Assembly (NCBI GenBank): GCA_016869335.1 | Contig: VGEJ01000114.1 | Coordinates: 1 to 7,717, forward strand | From: Alphaproteobacteria bacterium | GTDB taxonomy: Bacteria; Pseudomonadota; Alphaproteobacteria; VGEJ01 | DNA length: 7,717 nucleotides | Direction of reading: 5' to 3' | Shown here: positions 1 through 6,348 of the stretch, piece by piece | Layout: each line of letters starts with the position of its first letter | Position numbering within the stretch: position 1 is the stretch's first letter | Notes under the pieces: generated by a model | Told to the model about the DNA's origin: nothing | Databases searched by the model: none | Seen by the model: only the letters and a program-made list of their open reading frames with translations | Program-made: the position numbers and the translations under genes

Positions 1-882
1 GAGGGTCACCAGCATGACGACCAGCAGCGGCAGCGGCGTCGAGATGAACGGGACACCCTCAGCGAACTTGAGCCAGATAGCGTAGGCGCCGGCCAGCGCG
101 GCGCCGAGCAGCATCAGCATGCCCAAGGACCCGAACAGGCGGAGCGGTTTGCTGACGTAGAGCGAAAGAAAACGGATCAGGATAAGGTCGAGAATGACGC
201 TCAAGGTCCGATCGAGCCCGTACTTCGACCGCCCGTGGGAGCGCGGGCGGTGATTGACCGCGAGCTCGGTGACGCGCCCGCCCTGCCACGCGGTGAAGAT
301 CGGGATGAAGCGATGCAGCTCGCCATAGAGCCGGACACCCTTGAGCATCGATCGCCGATAGGCCTTGAGGGTGCAGCCGTAGTCGCGCAGGCGCACGCCC
401 GAAAGGCGCGAGATGACGATGTTCGCCAGTCGGCTCGCGGCCACCCGGACGACGGGATCCCGGCGCACCCGACGCCAACCCGAGACGAGATCGAAACCTT
501 CCCCGAGCTTGGCCAGGAGGCGGGGAATGTCGGCCGGATCGTTCTGTCCGTCCGCGTCGAGCGCCACGATGATCTCGCCCGAGGCGTGATCGAAGCCCGC
601 CATCAGCGCCGCGGTCTGCCCGAAGTTGCGGCCCAGCCGGATGAGCTTGACGTGTGGTCGCGTCGCCGCGAGCCGCCGGACCCGCTCGGCGGTGTCGTCG
701 CGGCTGCCGTCATCGACGAATATCACCTCCGCAAGCGAGGCCAGCTGTTGCAGCACGGGTTCGAGCTGGGCGAACAACGGGTCGATATTCTCAGCCTCGT
801 CAAAGGCGGGAATGATCACCGACAGGGTGAGCGGCGCAGCGTGCGCTGCGCCGGGTCGCGCGGCCTCCGGCCCGGATCGCAC
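1..882 (-). CDS. DPM1-like family 2 glycosyltransferase with C-terminal membrane segments (3' end beyond window)
   Basis: Read on the minus strand, this frame is open to the window edge (about 294 codons, C-terminus missing). It carries the GT-A fold signature of polyprenyl-phosphate sugar transferases: VIIPAFDE at about residues 22-29, VDDGS at 56-60, GRNFGQTAAL at 84-93, the metal/nucleotide motif DADGQNDP at 109-116, RDYGCTLKAY at 166-175 and HRPRSHGRSKYGL at 211-223. A hydrophobic helix (about 249-271) follows, and a second begins at about 283. Family knowledge says such enzymes move a sugar from a nucleotide donor to undecaprenyl phosphate at the inner membrane face; the sugar cannot be told. 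The start is uncertain. There is no in-frame ATG near the expected N-terminus and no clear ribosome site; GTG at 882 is chosen, with GTG 915, TTG 906 and GTG 819 as alternatives. It is divergent from the aminotransferase gene and probably serves the same pathway, supplying a lipid-linked sugar to the GT39 enzyme encoded at 3854-5287. Confidence 0.9.
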   Translation of the reverse strand, partial: MRSGPEAARPGAAHAAPLTLSVIIPAFDEAENIDPLFAQLEPVLQQLASLAEVIFVDDGSRDDTAERVRRLAATRPHVKLIRLGRNFGQTAALMAGFDHASGEIIVALDADGQNDPADIPRLLAKLGEGFDLVSGWRRVRRDPVVRVAASRLANIVISRLSGVRLRDYGCTLKAYRRSMLKGVRLYGELHRFIPIFTAWQGGRVTELAVNHRPRSHGRSKYGLDRTLSVILDLILIRFLSLYVSKPLRLFGSLGMLMLLGAALAGAYAIWLKFAEGVPFISTPLPLLVVMLVTL

Positions 883-974
883 GGGCGCTGAATCGGGTCC
901 ATCCAAGGGAGGCACAGAGTACGTTGCACCGCGGGGCGGCGCAAACGGCGCGGCGCCGGGACCATATGGCCGTC

Positions 975-1004
975 TTGATCGGGTGCCCGCGCCTCGGTTA
1001 TTAG
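975..1004 (+). promoter_or_regulatory. Possible sigma70-type promoter for the aminotransferase-oxidoreductase pair
   Basis: TTGATC (975-980; four of six bases of TTGACA) and TATTAG (999-1004; four of six bases of TATAAT) are separated by 18 nt. They lie in the only comparatively AT-rich patch of the divergent spacer between the two outward-reading genes. Transcription would begin near 1011, leaving a leader of about 35-40 nt. This rests on a consensus match alone, and the organism's sigma factor preference is unknown. The rest of the spacer (883-1044) shows no other element I can support. Confidence 0.3.
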
Positions 1005-1050
1005 ACGCAAGCCGCTCGATCACGCGCCGCGGGCGGCGGAGCGCGTGGCC

Positions 1051-2307
1051 ATGATCCATCTGCGGCCCCATCCCCGGCAGCGGCTCTATACCTCGCTCGC
1101 CGGCTATCTCGGCGTGGTCGGGGACGTCGTCGGCGGACGGGCAACCAGCGGCGCGGATGTGGCGCGCTTCGAGCAAGCCGTTGCCGCCTTCGCCGGGAGC
1201 CCGCATGCCGCCGCCGTGCCGATGGCGCGGACCGGCCTGTACCTCGCAGTCAAAGCCATCATCCGGCCGGGGCAGCGCGTCATCCTCTCGCCCTACACGA
1301 TCTCGGACGTCGTCAACATGGTGATCTGCGCGGGCGGCCGGCCGGTCTTCGCTGACATCCGGCGCGAGACCTGCAACATCGACTTTGATGAAGTCGCCCG
1401 GCTCATCGACGGCGGCACGGGCGCCGTGCTCGCCACGCACTTCTACGGCCTCGGCTGCGACATCGAGCCGCTGGCGGCGCTCTGCCGGGAGCGCGGCGTC
1501 GCCCTGATCGAGGACGCCGCGCAGGCCTTCGGCACACGGATCGCCGGTCGCTCCGTCGGAACCTTCGGCGATGCCGGGGTGTTCAGCTTCGGCCTCTACA
1601 AGAACGTCAACAGTTTCTTCGGCGGCATGGTGATCACGCGGCACGCGCACCTGCGCCAAGCGGTCGCAGACGCGCTTGCGCCGCTGCCCTTCGAGGGGCT
1701 GGTGCGGTTTGGCGCCAAGGTCGCGACCGGCGCGGTCACCGACCTCGCGACCCTGCCGCTCATCTTCCAGACCTTGACATTCCGGCTGTTCCGCTACGCC
1801 TATCTCCACCAGACGAAGGCCCTCGAGGGGCGGATGGCCTTCGACCGCAATCCAACCCTCATGCGGGCGATCCCGGCCCACTACCTGCGGCGGCTGACCC
1901 CGATGCAGGCGCGCCTGGCGCTCGCCCAGCTCGCTCGGGTGGCGAGCGACACGGCAGCGCGCATCCGTGCGGCCGGGCTGTACGATGCGGGCCTCCACGA
2001 CATCGGTGAGCTCCTACTGCCGCCGCTCCGGACCGATGGCTCGCACGGCTACACCTACTACCCGGTGCAGTTCGCCGACCGTCGGGCGCTCATCGCCTAC
2101 GCGCTGCGGCGGGGCCGCGACCTGGCCGAGAGCCATCACCGGAACTGCGCCGACATGGCCTGCTTCGCTGAGTTCGCGCGCGATTGCCCGCACGCCCGCG
2201 CCACCGCGGAAAGCCTGATCTACCTGCCGACGTATCCGCGCTACGCCGAGGTGGAGATTCGCCGTAACGTCGAGGTCATCCGCCGCTTTTTCGGCAAACG
2301 CTCCTGA
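1051..2307 (+). CDS. DegT/DnrJ/EryC1/StrS-family PLP-dependent aminotransferase
   Basis: This 418-residue protein has the length and motif order of sugar (keto-sugar) aminotransferases with the fold type I PLP domain. Visible motifs are a phosphate-binding-region equivalent near 59-66, VILSPYTISDVV (77-88, the usual site of P-x-T/F), AVLATHFYG (125-133), and VALIEDAAQAFG (150-161), where Asp155 would pair with the pyridine nitrogen and Gln158 stack on the ring. The segment GVFSFGLYKNVNSFFGG (176-192) carries the likely Schiff-base Lys184. After the lysine, the usual T-G-E-G-G is replaced by NSFFGG, so this is a divergent subgroup. ATG 1051 is preferred because GGAG at 1038-1041 lies 9 nt upstream; GTG 1045, in frame, would add two residues but sits only 3 nt from it. 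Its TGA overlaps the next gene's ATG (TGATG), indicating translational coupling. By inference it aminates a ketone on a sugar or lipid made by the coupled oxidoreductase. Substrate is unknown. Confidence 0.92.
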   Translation: MIHLRPHPRQRLYTSLAGYLGVVGDVVGGRATSGADVARFEQAVAAFAGSPHAAAVPMARTGLYLAVKAIIRPGQRVILSPYTISDVVNMVICAGGRPVFADIRRETCNIDFDEVARLIDGGTGAVLATHFYGLGCDIEPLAALCRERGVALIEDAAQAFGTRIAGRSVGTFGDAGVFSFGLYKNVNSFFGGMVITRHAHLRQAVADALAPLPFEGLVRFGAKVATGAVTDLATLPLIFQTLTFRLFRYAYLHQTKALEGRMAFDRNPTLMRAIPAHYLRRLTPMQARLALAQLARVASDTAARIRAAGLYDAGLHDIGELLLPPLRTDGSHGYTYYPVQFADRRALIAYALRRGRDLAESHHRNCADMACFAEFARDCPHARATAESLIYLPTYPRYAEVEIRRNVEVIRRFFGKRS

Positions 2308-3887
2308 TGGGCGTCGCGGTGATCGGATCGGGGCCAGCGGGCTATTTCTGTGCCCGCGCGCTCATCGATCGCGGGCTCGAGGTGACCCTCCTCGATGCCG
2401 GCGAGACCCTGGGTACCGCGCGCGCCAGCATCGTCGAGCGCCTGTCGGCGACGCCCCGCGAGCATTGGGATAGAGCGGATCTCGCCGTCATCACGGCGAC
2501 ACGCAGCGGCCCGCTCTGGCGCGTCCCGCGCAAGTTGGCGTTCGGCTCGGACTACGTCTACGGGCGCGGGCGGGCACACTCGCCGCTGGTGGCACCGGCC
2601 GGCGGCCCGCAGCCGACTTTCGCCAAAGGCGGCTACTCGACCGTGTGGGGCGCCGCCGTCCTCCCGGCGGCCGATGAAGACCTGAGCGGATGGCCGTTCG
2701 GCCGCGCCGTGCTTGTCCCCTATTACGAGCGCGTGCTGCGCGAGGTGCCGCTGTCGGGCGCTGATGATGCGTTGGCGGCACACTTTCCGATCCACCGCTC
2801 GGGTGTGACCGAGGTCGATCCCGGCCCGCAGGGGCGCGCGTTTCTCGCCGGGCTGCGGGCCGCCGAGCGGCGACTTGAGGGTGCCGGTGTGACAGCCGGC
2901 CGGGCACGCCTCGCCGTAGCCGGGTCGGGCCCAGCGCGCGGAGACTGCACGAGCTGTGGTCTCTGCCTCAGCGGCTGCCCGTTCGGGGCGATCTACGCGA
3001 CCGCGCCGGCGCTTGATCGGATTGCCAGGGCCGGACGCCTGCGCTACCAGGGCCAGACAATCGTGCGCGAGGTCATCGAAGACGCGAGCGGGGTCACCGT
3101 CCAGGCCTGCGATTCCAGCTCGGGTCGCGCGCACGAGCCGCAGCGCTTCGAGCGCGTCTTTCTCGGCGCCGGCGCCATCGGCTCGACCCGCATCGTCATG
3201 CAAAGCCTCCGAATGTACGAGCAGGCGGTCACCCTGCTCGACAGCCAGAAGTTCCTGCTGCCGTTTCTCCTGGCTCGGCCGCCGGTGGGCGACCTCGATG
3301 GCCAGCACAGCGTGCTGGCCGCCGCGTTCCTCGAGCTGCGCGATCCCGCGCGGTCGCCGCACTGGGTCCATATCCAGGTTTCACCACTCAATCCGCTGGT
3401 GCTCGGCCACCTCGCGCGCGCGTTGCCGGAGGGAGTGCTGCGGGCGCTGCGGCCCCGGCTGGCGCGCCTGATGATCGGCTGGGGTGGCTTGCACTCGGCT
3501 CATTCCGGCCGGATCGAAGCGTCGCTGGCAGCCGCTGTGCCAGTGCCGATATTGCGGCTCCGCTCCAGTCGCTCGAGCGACGCTCGGCGCACCGCCGCGC
3601 ATGCCGCCCGCAGGCTGAAGCGCCTCGCGCCCGACCTCGGGGCGCGCGTGTTGTCATCGTGCTTGGTGCTCGACGCGGTGGGAGGGGGCGGCCACGTCGG
3701 TGGCTCCCTGCCTATGGCCGCCAACCCGCGACACCGCCTGCAGTCCGACCGGCTTGGCCGGCTCCCGCCGTGGCGGCGGATTCACGTGGTGGACGCTGCG
3801 ATCTTCCCCTCGCTGCCGGCGACGACGCTCGCCCTGACGATCATGGCGAACGCCTACCGCATCGGCGCCGAGACCCCGCTCGACTGA
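2307..3887 (+). CDS. GMC-like FAD-dependent oxidoreductase with a 4Fe-4S ferredoxin-type cysteine motif
   Basis: This 526-residue protein opens with the Rossmann dinucleotide motif AVIGSGPAGYFCARAL (residues 4-19), ending in an acidic residue at LLDAG (28-32) for the FAD ribose. GGYSTVWGAAVLP (108-120) matches the GG-S--WG region of glucose-methanol-choline oxidoreductases, as does GAGAIGSTRIVM (287-298). Near the C-terminus, GGHVGGSLPM (461-470) and IHVVDAAIFPSLPATT (492-507) match the GMC C-terminal domain; His463 is the candidate active-site base. Unusually, Cys214, Cys217, Cys220 and Cys224 form a CxxCxxCxxxCP cluster motif, enough for one 4Fe-4S centre, placed between the FAD and substrate regions. 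The family oxidises alcohols to carbonyls; here the electrons could leave through the iron-sulfur cluster instead of reducing oxygen (inference). No signal peptide or membrane helix is obvious. The start is set by TGATG overlap with the aminotransferase gene and lacks its own ribosome site. The 3' end overlaps the opposing GT39 gene by 34 nt. Confidence 0.87.
   Translation: MGVAVIGSGPAGYFCARALIDRGLEVTLLDAGETLGTARASIVERLSATPREHWDRADLAVITATRSGPLWRVPRKLAFGSDYVYGRGRAHSPLVAPAGGPQPTFAKGGYSTVWGAAVLPAADEDLSGWPFGRAVLVPYYERVLREVPLSGADDALAAHFPIHRSGVTEVDPGPQGRAFLAGLRAAERRLEGAGVTAGRARLAVAGSGPARGDCTSCGLCLSGCPFGAIYATAPALDRIARAGRLRYQGQTIVREVIEDASGVTVQACDSSSGRAHEPQRFERVFLGAGAIGSTRIVMQSLRMYEQAVTLLDSQKFLLPFLLARPPVGDLDGQHSVLAAAFLELRDPARSPHWVHIQVSPLNPLVLGHLARALPEGVLRALRPRLARLMIGWGGLHSAHSGRIEASLAAAVPVPILRLRSSRSSDARRTAAHAARRLKRLAPDLGARVLSSCLVLDAVGGGGHVGGSLPMAANPRHRLQSDRLGRLPPWRRIHVVDAAIFPSLPATTLALTIMANAYRIGAETPLD
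3854..3887. other. 34-nt tail-to-tail coding overlap
   Basis: The last 11 codons of the oxidoreductase (plus strand) and of the GT39 enzyme (minus strand) are encoded by the same 34 bases, so no room exists between the two operons for a conventional terminator. Both stop codons are clear: TGA at 3885-3887 on plus, and the minus-strand stop ending at 3854. Opposing transcripts would share complementary 3' ends. Confidence 0.85.
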
Positions 3888-5287
3888 GCCCGGGGCCACA
3901 GCGCCAACGCCGCCGGCACGAGGGCGAGCTCGAGCCAGGGCACGAGCGGCACGACGTATCGGGGCTCGATCAGCACCAGTTCAGCCAGTACCACCGAGCG
4001 CGTCAGCGCGTGTGCCGCGACGAGCGCCAGCACGGCTGGGACGGCGCGGCGACGGAGCGCGCACCACGCGACCAGGCCCATGATCGCCACAACGAGTGCC
4101 ACCCGGTACACCCCGGTGCCGGCCTTGACGACCGCCGTCAGCGGGTGTCGGAGCGCCGTCGTAAGCGGGTCGGCATCCCGCGCCGCGCCGCCGAGCTTGA
4201 CCGGCCAGCCGGCGCTGTCGAACGGGTTCACCCAGAGGACGGCGGCCCGCCTCAGCGGCAGGAGGAGGCGCTGGCGGAGCGGCTCCGCCGCCCGTTTCGC
4301 CGCCGCAAGATCGGCGAACGCCTCATCGATATGGGCTGGAAACGGCCGCCCGCTGTGTCCAGCCAGCTCGGTCAGCAGCGCCTCGACCTGCTCCCGCTCG
4401 GACTCGCTCCGGAACGCCGTCGCGGGGACGCTGAGCCGATCATAGCGTCCCTCGCGTAGCGGATAGTCGGCTCCGGGATATTGGTACTGGCTCACGAGCC
4501 ACGTGTGATTCCAGTCGAGGTAGCCGGCCGGCTGCGGCCAGCCGGTGGGGACGCGAACCAGGTTCGGCACCGGGTCGAGGCCGGCGGCGACGCTGCGGTA
4601 CCACCACAGCCCGAGCGGCAGGGCGACGAGGAGGCCGAGAACGAGGCAGCGGCGCAGCGCCGCGGCGGGACTGTGGACAAAGAAGGCCGTCATCACGACC
4701 GGGACCACCAGCGTCACGCTGTCGAGCCGGACGAAGGCAGCCGCGGTGCCCGCCAGGGCGAGGGGTAGGATCTGCAGTCGGCGCCGGGCAAACGCGCGCA
4801 TGAGCTCGGCGAACAACCAGAGCCAGATGGCGCTCGCCAGCGCTTCGGTGAGGACGAAGCGGGACCACGGAACGGTGAGGGGCGAGAGGGCGGCGAGGAG
4901 CCCGCCTGCCAGCGCCCACCGGTGGTCGTTCACCAGTCGGGCGAGGGCGGCCGTGGCGTACGTGACGGCCAGCGCGAGGATGAGCGCCGCGGTGGCTCCG
5001 GCCGCCACGGGGTTGCCGCCGAACACCAGGCGGACGGCGGCGAGAAACAGCGGGTAGCCGGGCGCGTGGTTGCCGCCCCAGTCCGGCGCGCACGCGGCGG
5101 ACGCCGGATCCGACAAGGAGACGCAGCCGTTGCGCCGGATGTTCTCTGCGACCGCAAGGTAGACGCTGCTATCCCCGCTGGTCTCCGGGAAGAACACGGC
5201 GAGCGCGAGACGCGGCGCCAGGGCGATCCCGAACAGGGCAGCGAGCCAGAGCGGAGGAAGCCGCCCCGAGAGCCCCGTCTCAGGCAC
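3854..5287 (-). CDS. GT39/ArnT-like integral membrane glycosyltransferase
   Basis: This 477-residue, very hydrophobic protein resembles the PMT/ArnT superfamily, which transfers a sugar from a polyprenyl-phosphate donor on the periplasmic side. After a first helix (about 13-33) comes the outer loop with SGDSSVYLAVAENI (37-50), whose Asp39 aligns with the catalytic-loop acid, then GGNHAPGYPLFLAAV (71-85), the usual P-G-Y-P region. SRFVLTEALASAIWLWLF (142-159) is the family's S-x-x-x-x-x-E helix, and EPRYVVPLVPWLELAL (441-456) its C-terminal E-x-R-Y-x-x-P signature. About eight to ten membrane helices are visible, with a long soluble stretch (about 240-385) between the helix groups. Translation begins at GTG 5287 inside the methyltransferase gene (8-nt overlap, no separate ribosome site), so the two are probably coupled. 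By context it could use the lipid-linked sugar made by the GT2 enzyme encoded at the left edge. The acceptor (lipid, glycan or protein) cannot be told. Confidence 0.88.
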   Translation of the reverse strand: MPETGLSGRLPPLWLAALFGIALAPRLALAVFFPETSGDSSVYLAVAENIRRNGCVSLSDPASAACAPDWGGNHAPGYPLFLAAVRLVFGGNPVAAGATAALILALAVTYATAALARLVNDHRWALAGGLLAALSPLTVPWSRFVLTEALASAIWLWLFAELMRAFARRRLQILPLALAGTAAAFVRLDSVTLVVPVVMTAFFVHSPAAALRRCLVLGLLVALPLGLWWYRSVAAGLDPVPNLVRVPTGWPQPAGYLDWNHTWLVSQYQYPGADYPLREGRYDRLSVPATAFRSESEREQVEALLTELAGHSGRPFPAHIDEAFADLAAAKRAAEPLRQRLLLPLRRAAVLWVNPFDSAGWPVKLGGAARDADPLTTALRHPLTAVVKAGTGVYRVALVVAIMGLVAWCALRRRAVPAVLALVAAHALTRSVVLAELVLIEPRYVVPLVPWLELALVPAALALWPRAQSSGVSAPMR

Positions 5288-6086
5288 CGACAGCAGCGCC
5301 GGGCTTGATCGCCACGCACACCAGGTTGACGCCGAAAGGCGTCGGAAGCCCGCGGGCGATAAGCCAGTTCTCGCCCCGCGCGATGGCGAAGAGGACCGCG
5401 TTCACGACGGGCGGCGGGAGCGAAAGCTCGGCCGGGGCGTGCTCTTGCCCGCCGCGTGCCAAGCGGCGCTGGAGCCATTCCGCGCCCTTGAGCGCCAGCA
5501 CGAGCAGCGCCCCCGTCACGGTGAAGTAGGCCGCCAGCCGCGCCTCGAAATGCGCGGCCTCGAGGAGCGCGGTGAACTCACGCCGGCGGTAGCGCCGCAC
5601 CGCCATGCCGACCTGATCCATGCGCCGGCGCAGCAATCGGAACGCCGGTTCGGTCACGATGAGCACGCCCCCCGGGCGCAGCACCCGGCGGATTTCCCGC
5701 AGCGTCGTCACCTCGTTCTCGATCCAGGCGTGGCACAGAACCCCGAGCACGAGCGTGGCATCGACGCTCTCGTCGGCGAAGGGCAGGGACCGCGACAGAT
5801 CTCCACGGACGAGGGCGGCGCGCGGCGCCTTCTCCCGCGCGAGCCCGAGCGCGAGGTCGGAGCGATCGAGCCCGGCCACCAAGCGCGGCGCGAAATCCTC
5901 GAGCAGCGCCAGGTGTGCGCCGGTGCCGCAGCCGAGATCGAGGAGAACGCCGCCGCGCCGGACGCCCGCACCCCTCAGGAGCCGCCGCACCAGTCCGCGC
6001 CGTGCGCGGTGCCACCACATGCGGTCCTCCACGCTCGCGGTCGCCAAGTAGGCCTGCGGCTGCATGGTTCCCCGCAACCGGAACAT
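5280..6086 (-). CDS. Class I SAM-dependent methyltransferase
   Basis: This 268-residue protein has the seven-stranded Rossmann methyltransferase layout. Motif I is VLLDLGCGTGAHLALL (47-62, SAM-binding glycines), and the acidic ribose-binding residue is Asp74 in AGLDRSDLAL. GDLSRSLPFADESVD (95-109) is motif II/III, LVLGVLCHAWI (112-122) follows, and LRPGGVLIVTEP (136-147) is the post-motif strand, as in Methyltransf_11/UbiE-like proteins. After this core come a basic arm (150-170) and a hydrophobic stretch YFTVTGALLVLAL (187-199) that might touch the membrane. Two starts are possible: ATG 6086 (used here as the outer limit) and ATG 6065, seven codons in, which has GGGGA just upstream and begins at the conserved-looking MQPQAYL; the shorter form may be the real one. 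The gene is first of a pair with the GT39 gene, overlapping it by 8 nt. Its likely role is methylating a sugar, lipid carrier or glycan; the acceptor is unknown. Confidence 0.92.
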   Translation of the reverse strand: MFRLRGTMQPQAYLATASVEDRMWWHRARRGLVRRLLRGAGVRRGGVLLDLGCGTGAHLALLEDFAPRLVAGLDRSDLALGLAREKAPRAALVRGDLSRSLPFADESVDATLVLGVLCHAWIENEVTTLREIRRVLRPGGVLIVTEPAFRLLRRRMDQVGMAVRRYRRREFTALLEAAHFEARLAAYFTVTGALLVLALKGAEWLQRRLARGGQEHAPAELSLPPPVVNAVLFAIARGENWLIARGLPTPFGVNLVCVAIKPGAAVGA

Positions 6087-6131
6087 CGGCCGCCGCTCGC
6101 GCGCGGCAGCCTCGGTGGCTGAAGTAGCGCC

Positions 6132-6161
6132 TTAATGCCACGCTGGCGAAACAGATGTCCA
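6132..6161 (-). promoter_or_regulatory. Possible promoter for the methyltransferase-GT39 pair
   Basis: On the minus strand TGGACA (6161-6156; five of six bases of TTGACA) is followed 18 nt later by CATTAA (6137-6132; three of six bases of TATAAT). The implied start of transcription near 6125 leaves a leader of about 40-60 nt, depending on the start codon used. The -10 match is weak; position relative to the gene and to the inverted repeat at 6139-6166 is the main support. Confidence 0.3.
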
Positions 6162-6166
6162 GCGTG
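6139..6166. repeat. Perfect 8-bp inverted repeat, operator-like or hairpin
   Basis: CACGCTGG (6139-6146) and CCAGCGTG (6159-6166) are exact reverse complements with a 12-nt AT-richer centre (6147-6158). The repeat covers the putative -35 element and spacer of the methyltransferase promoter, so it could be a repressor or activator site. Alternatively it could be a hairpin ending transcription from the kinase remnant to its right, though no T tract follows. It is clear as sequence; its role is inferred. Confidence 0.5.
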
Positions 6167-6245
6167 AGGGTAGCGCCGGATCGGGCCGCCGACCGCGCCA
6201 GTGGGCTGCGCAGTGGCGTGGTGCGGCCTGGGCGCGTCCGCTGGG

Positions 6246-6348
6246 TTACGAGGCGGCGGCCCGGGAGCGCTGCCAGACGACGCGGTCGGGCGGAAAGCTC
6301 ACGGTGGCGACCGTGCCGGGGCCGACGGTGCTTTCGAGCCGGAGAGTC
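6246..6348 (-). pseudogene. Remnant: C-terminal tail of a sensor histidine kinase
   Basis: Minus-strand codons ending at TAA (6248-6246) give TLRLESTVGPGTVATVSFP followed by PDRVVWQRSR. This is the end of a HATPase_c domain: the strand after the usual G-G, then the G-x-G-T of the G2 box and the closing V-x-F-P-P strand. In an intact kinase the residues before it would be L-H-G-G; here they are H-Q-A-M, and homology stops at about 6348, exactly where a plus-strand gene fragment begins. About 34 codons remain of a domain of some 110. The frame stays open to 6632 but reads as the antisense of the neighbour, not as kinase. The match is from motif memory, not alignment. Confidence 0.5.

Noticed and set aside
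59..478. Minus-strand 139-residue open frame
   Set aside because: Arginine- and proline-rich shadow of the GT2 gene, which is read on the same strand in another frame and has all family motifs.
235..891. Plus-strand 218-residue open frame
   Set aside because: Antisense of the GT2 gene; no ribosome site and no recognisable motif.
2241..3371. Minus-strand 376-residue open frame
   Set aside because: Antisense of the oxidoreductase gene; long only because stop codons are rare at this GC content.
3659..4459. Plus-strand 266-residue open frame
   Set aside because: Spans the convergent end and the antisense of the GT39 gene; composition is Arg/Gln/His-rich and not protein-like.
5439..6122. Plus-strand 227-residue open frame
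   Set aside because: Antisense of the methyltransferase gene, which has clear SAM motifs on the other strand.
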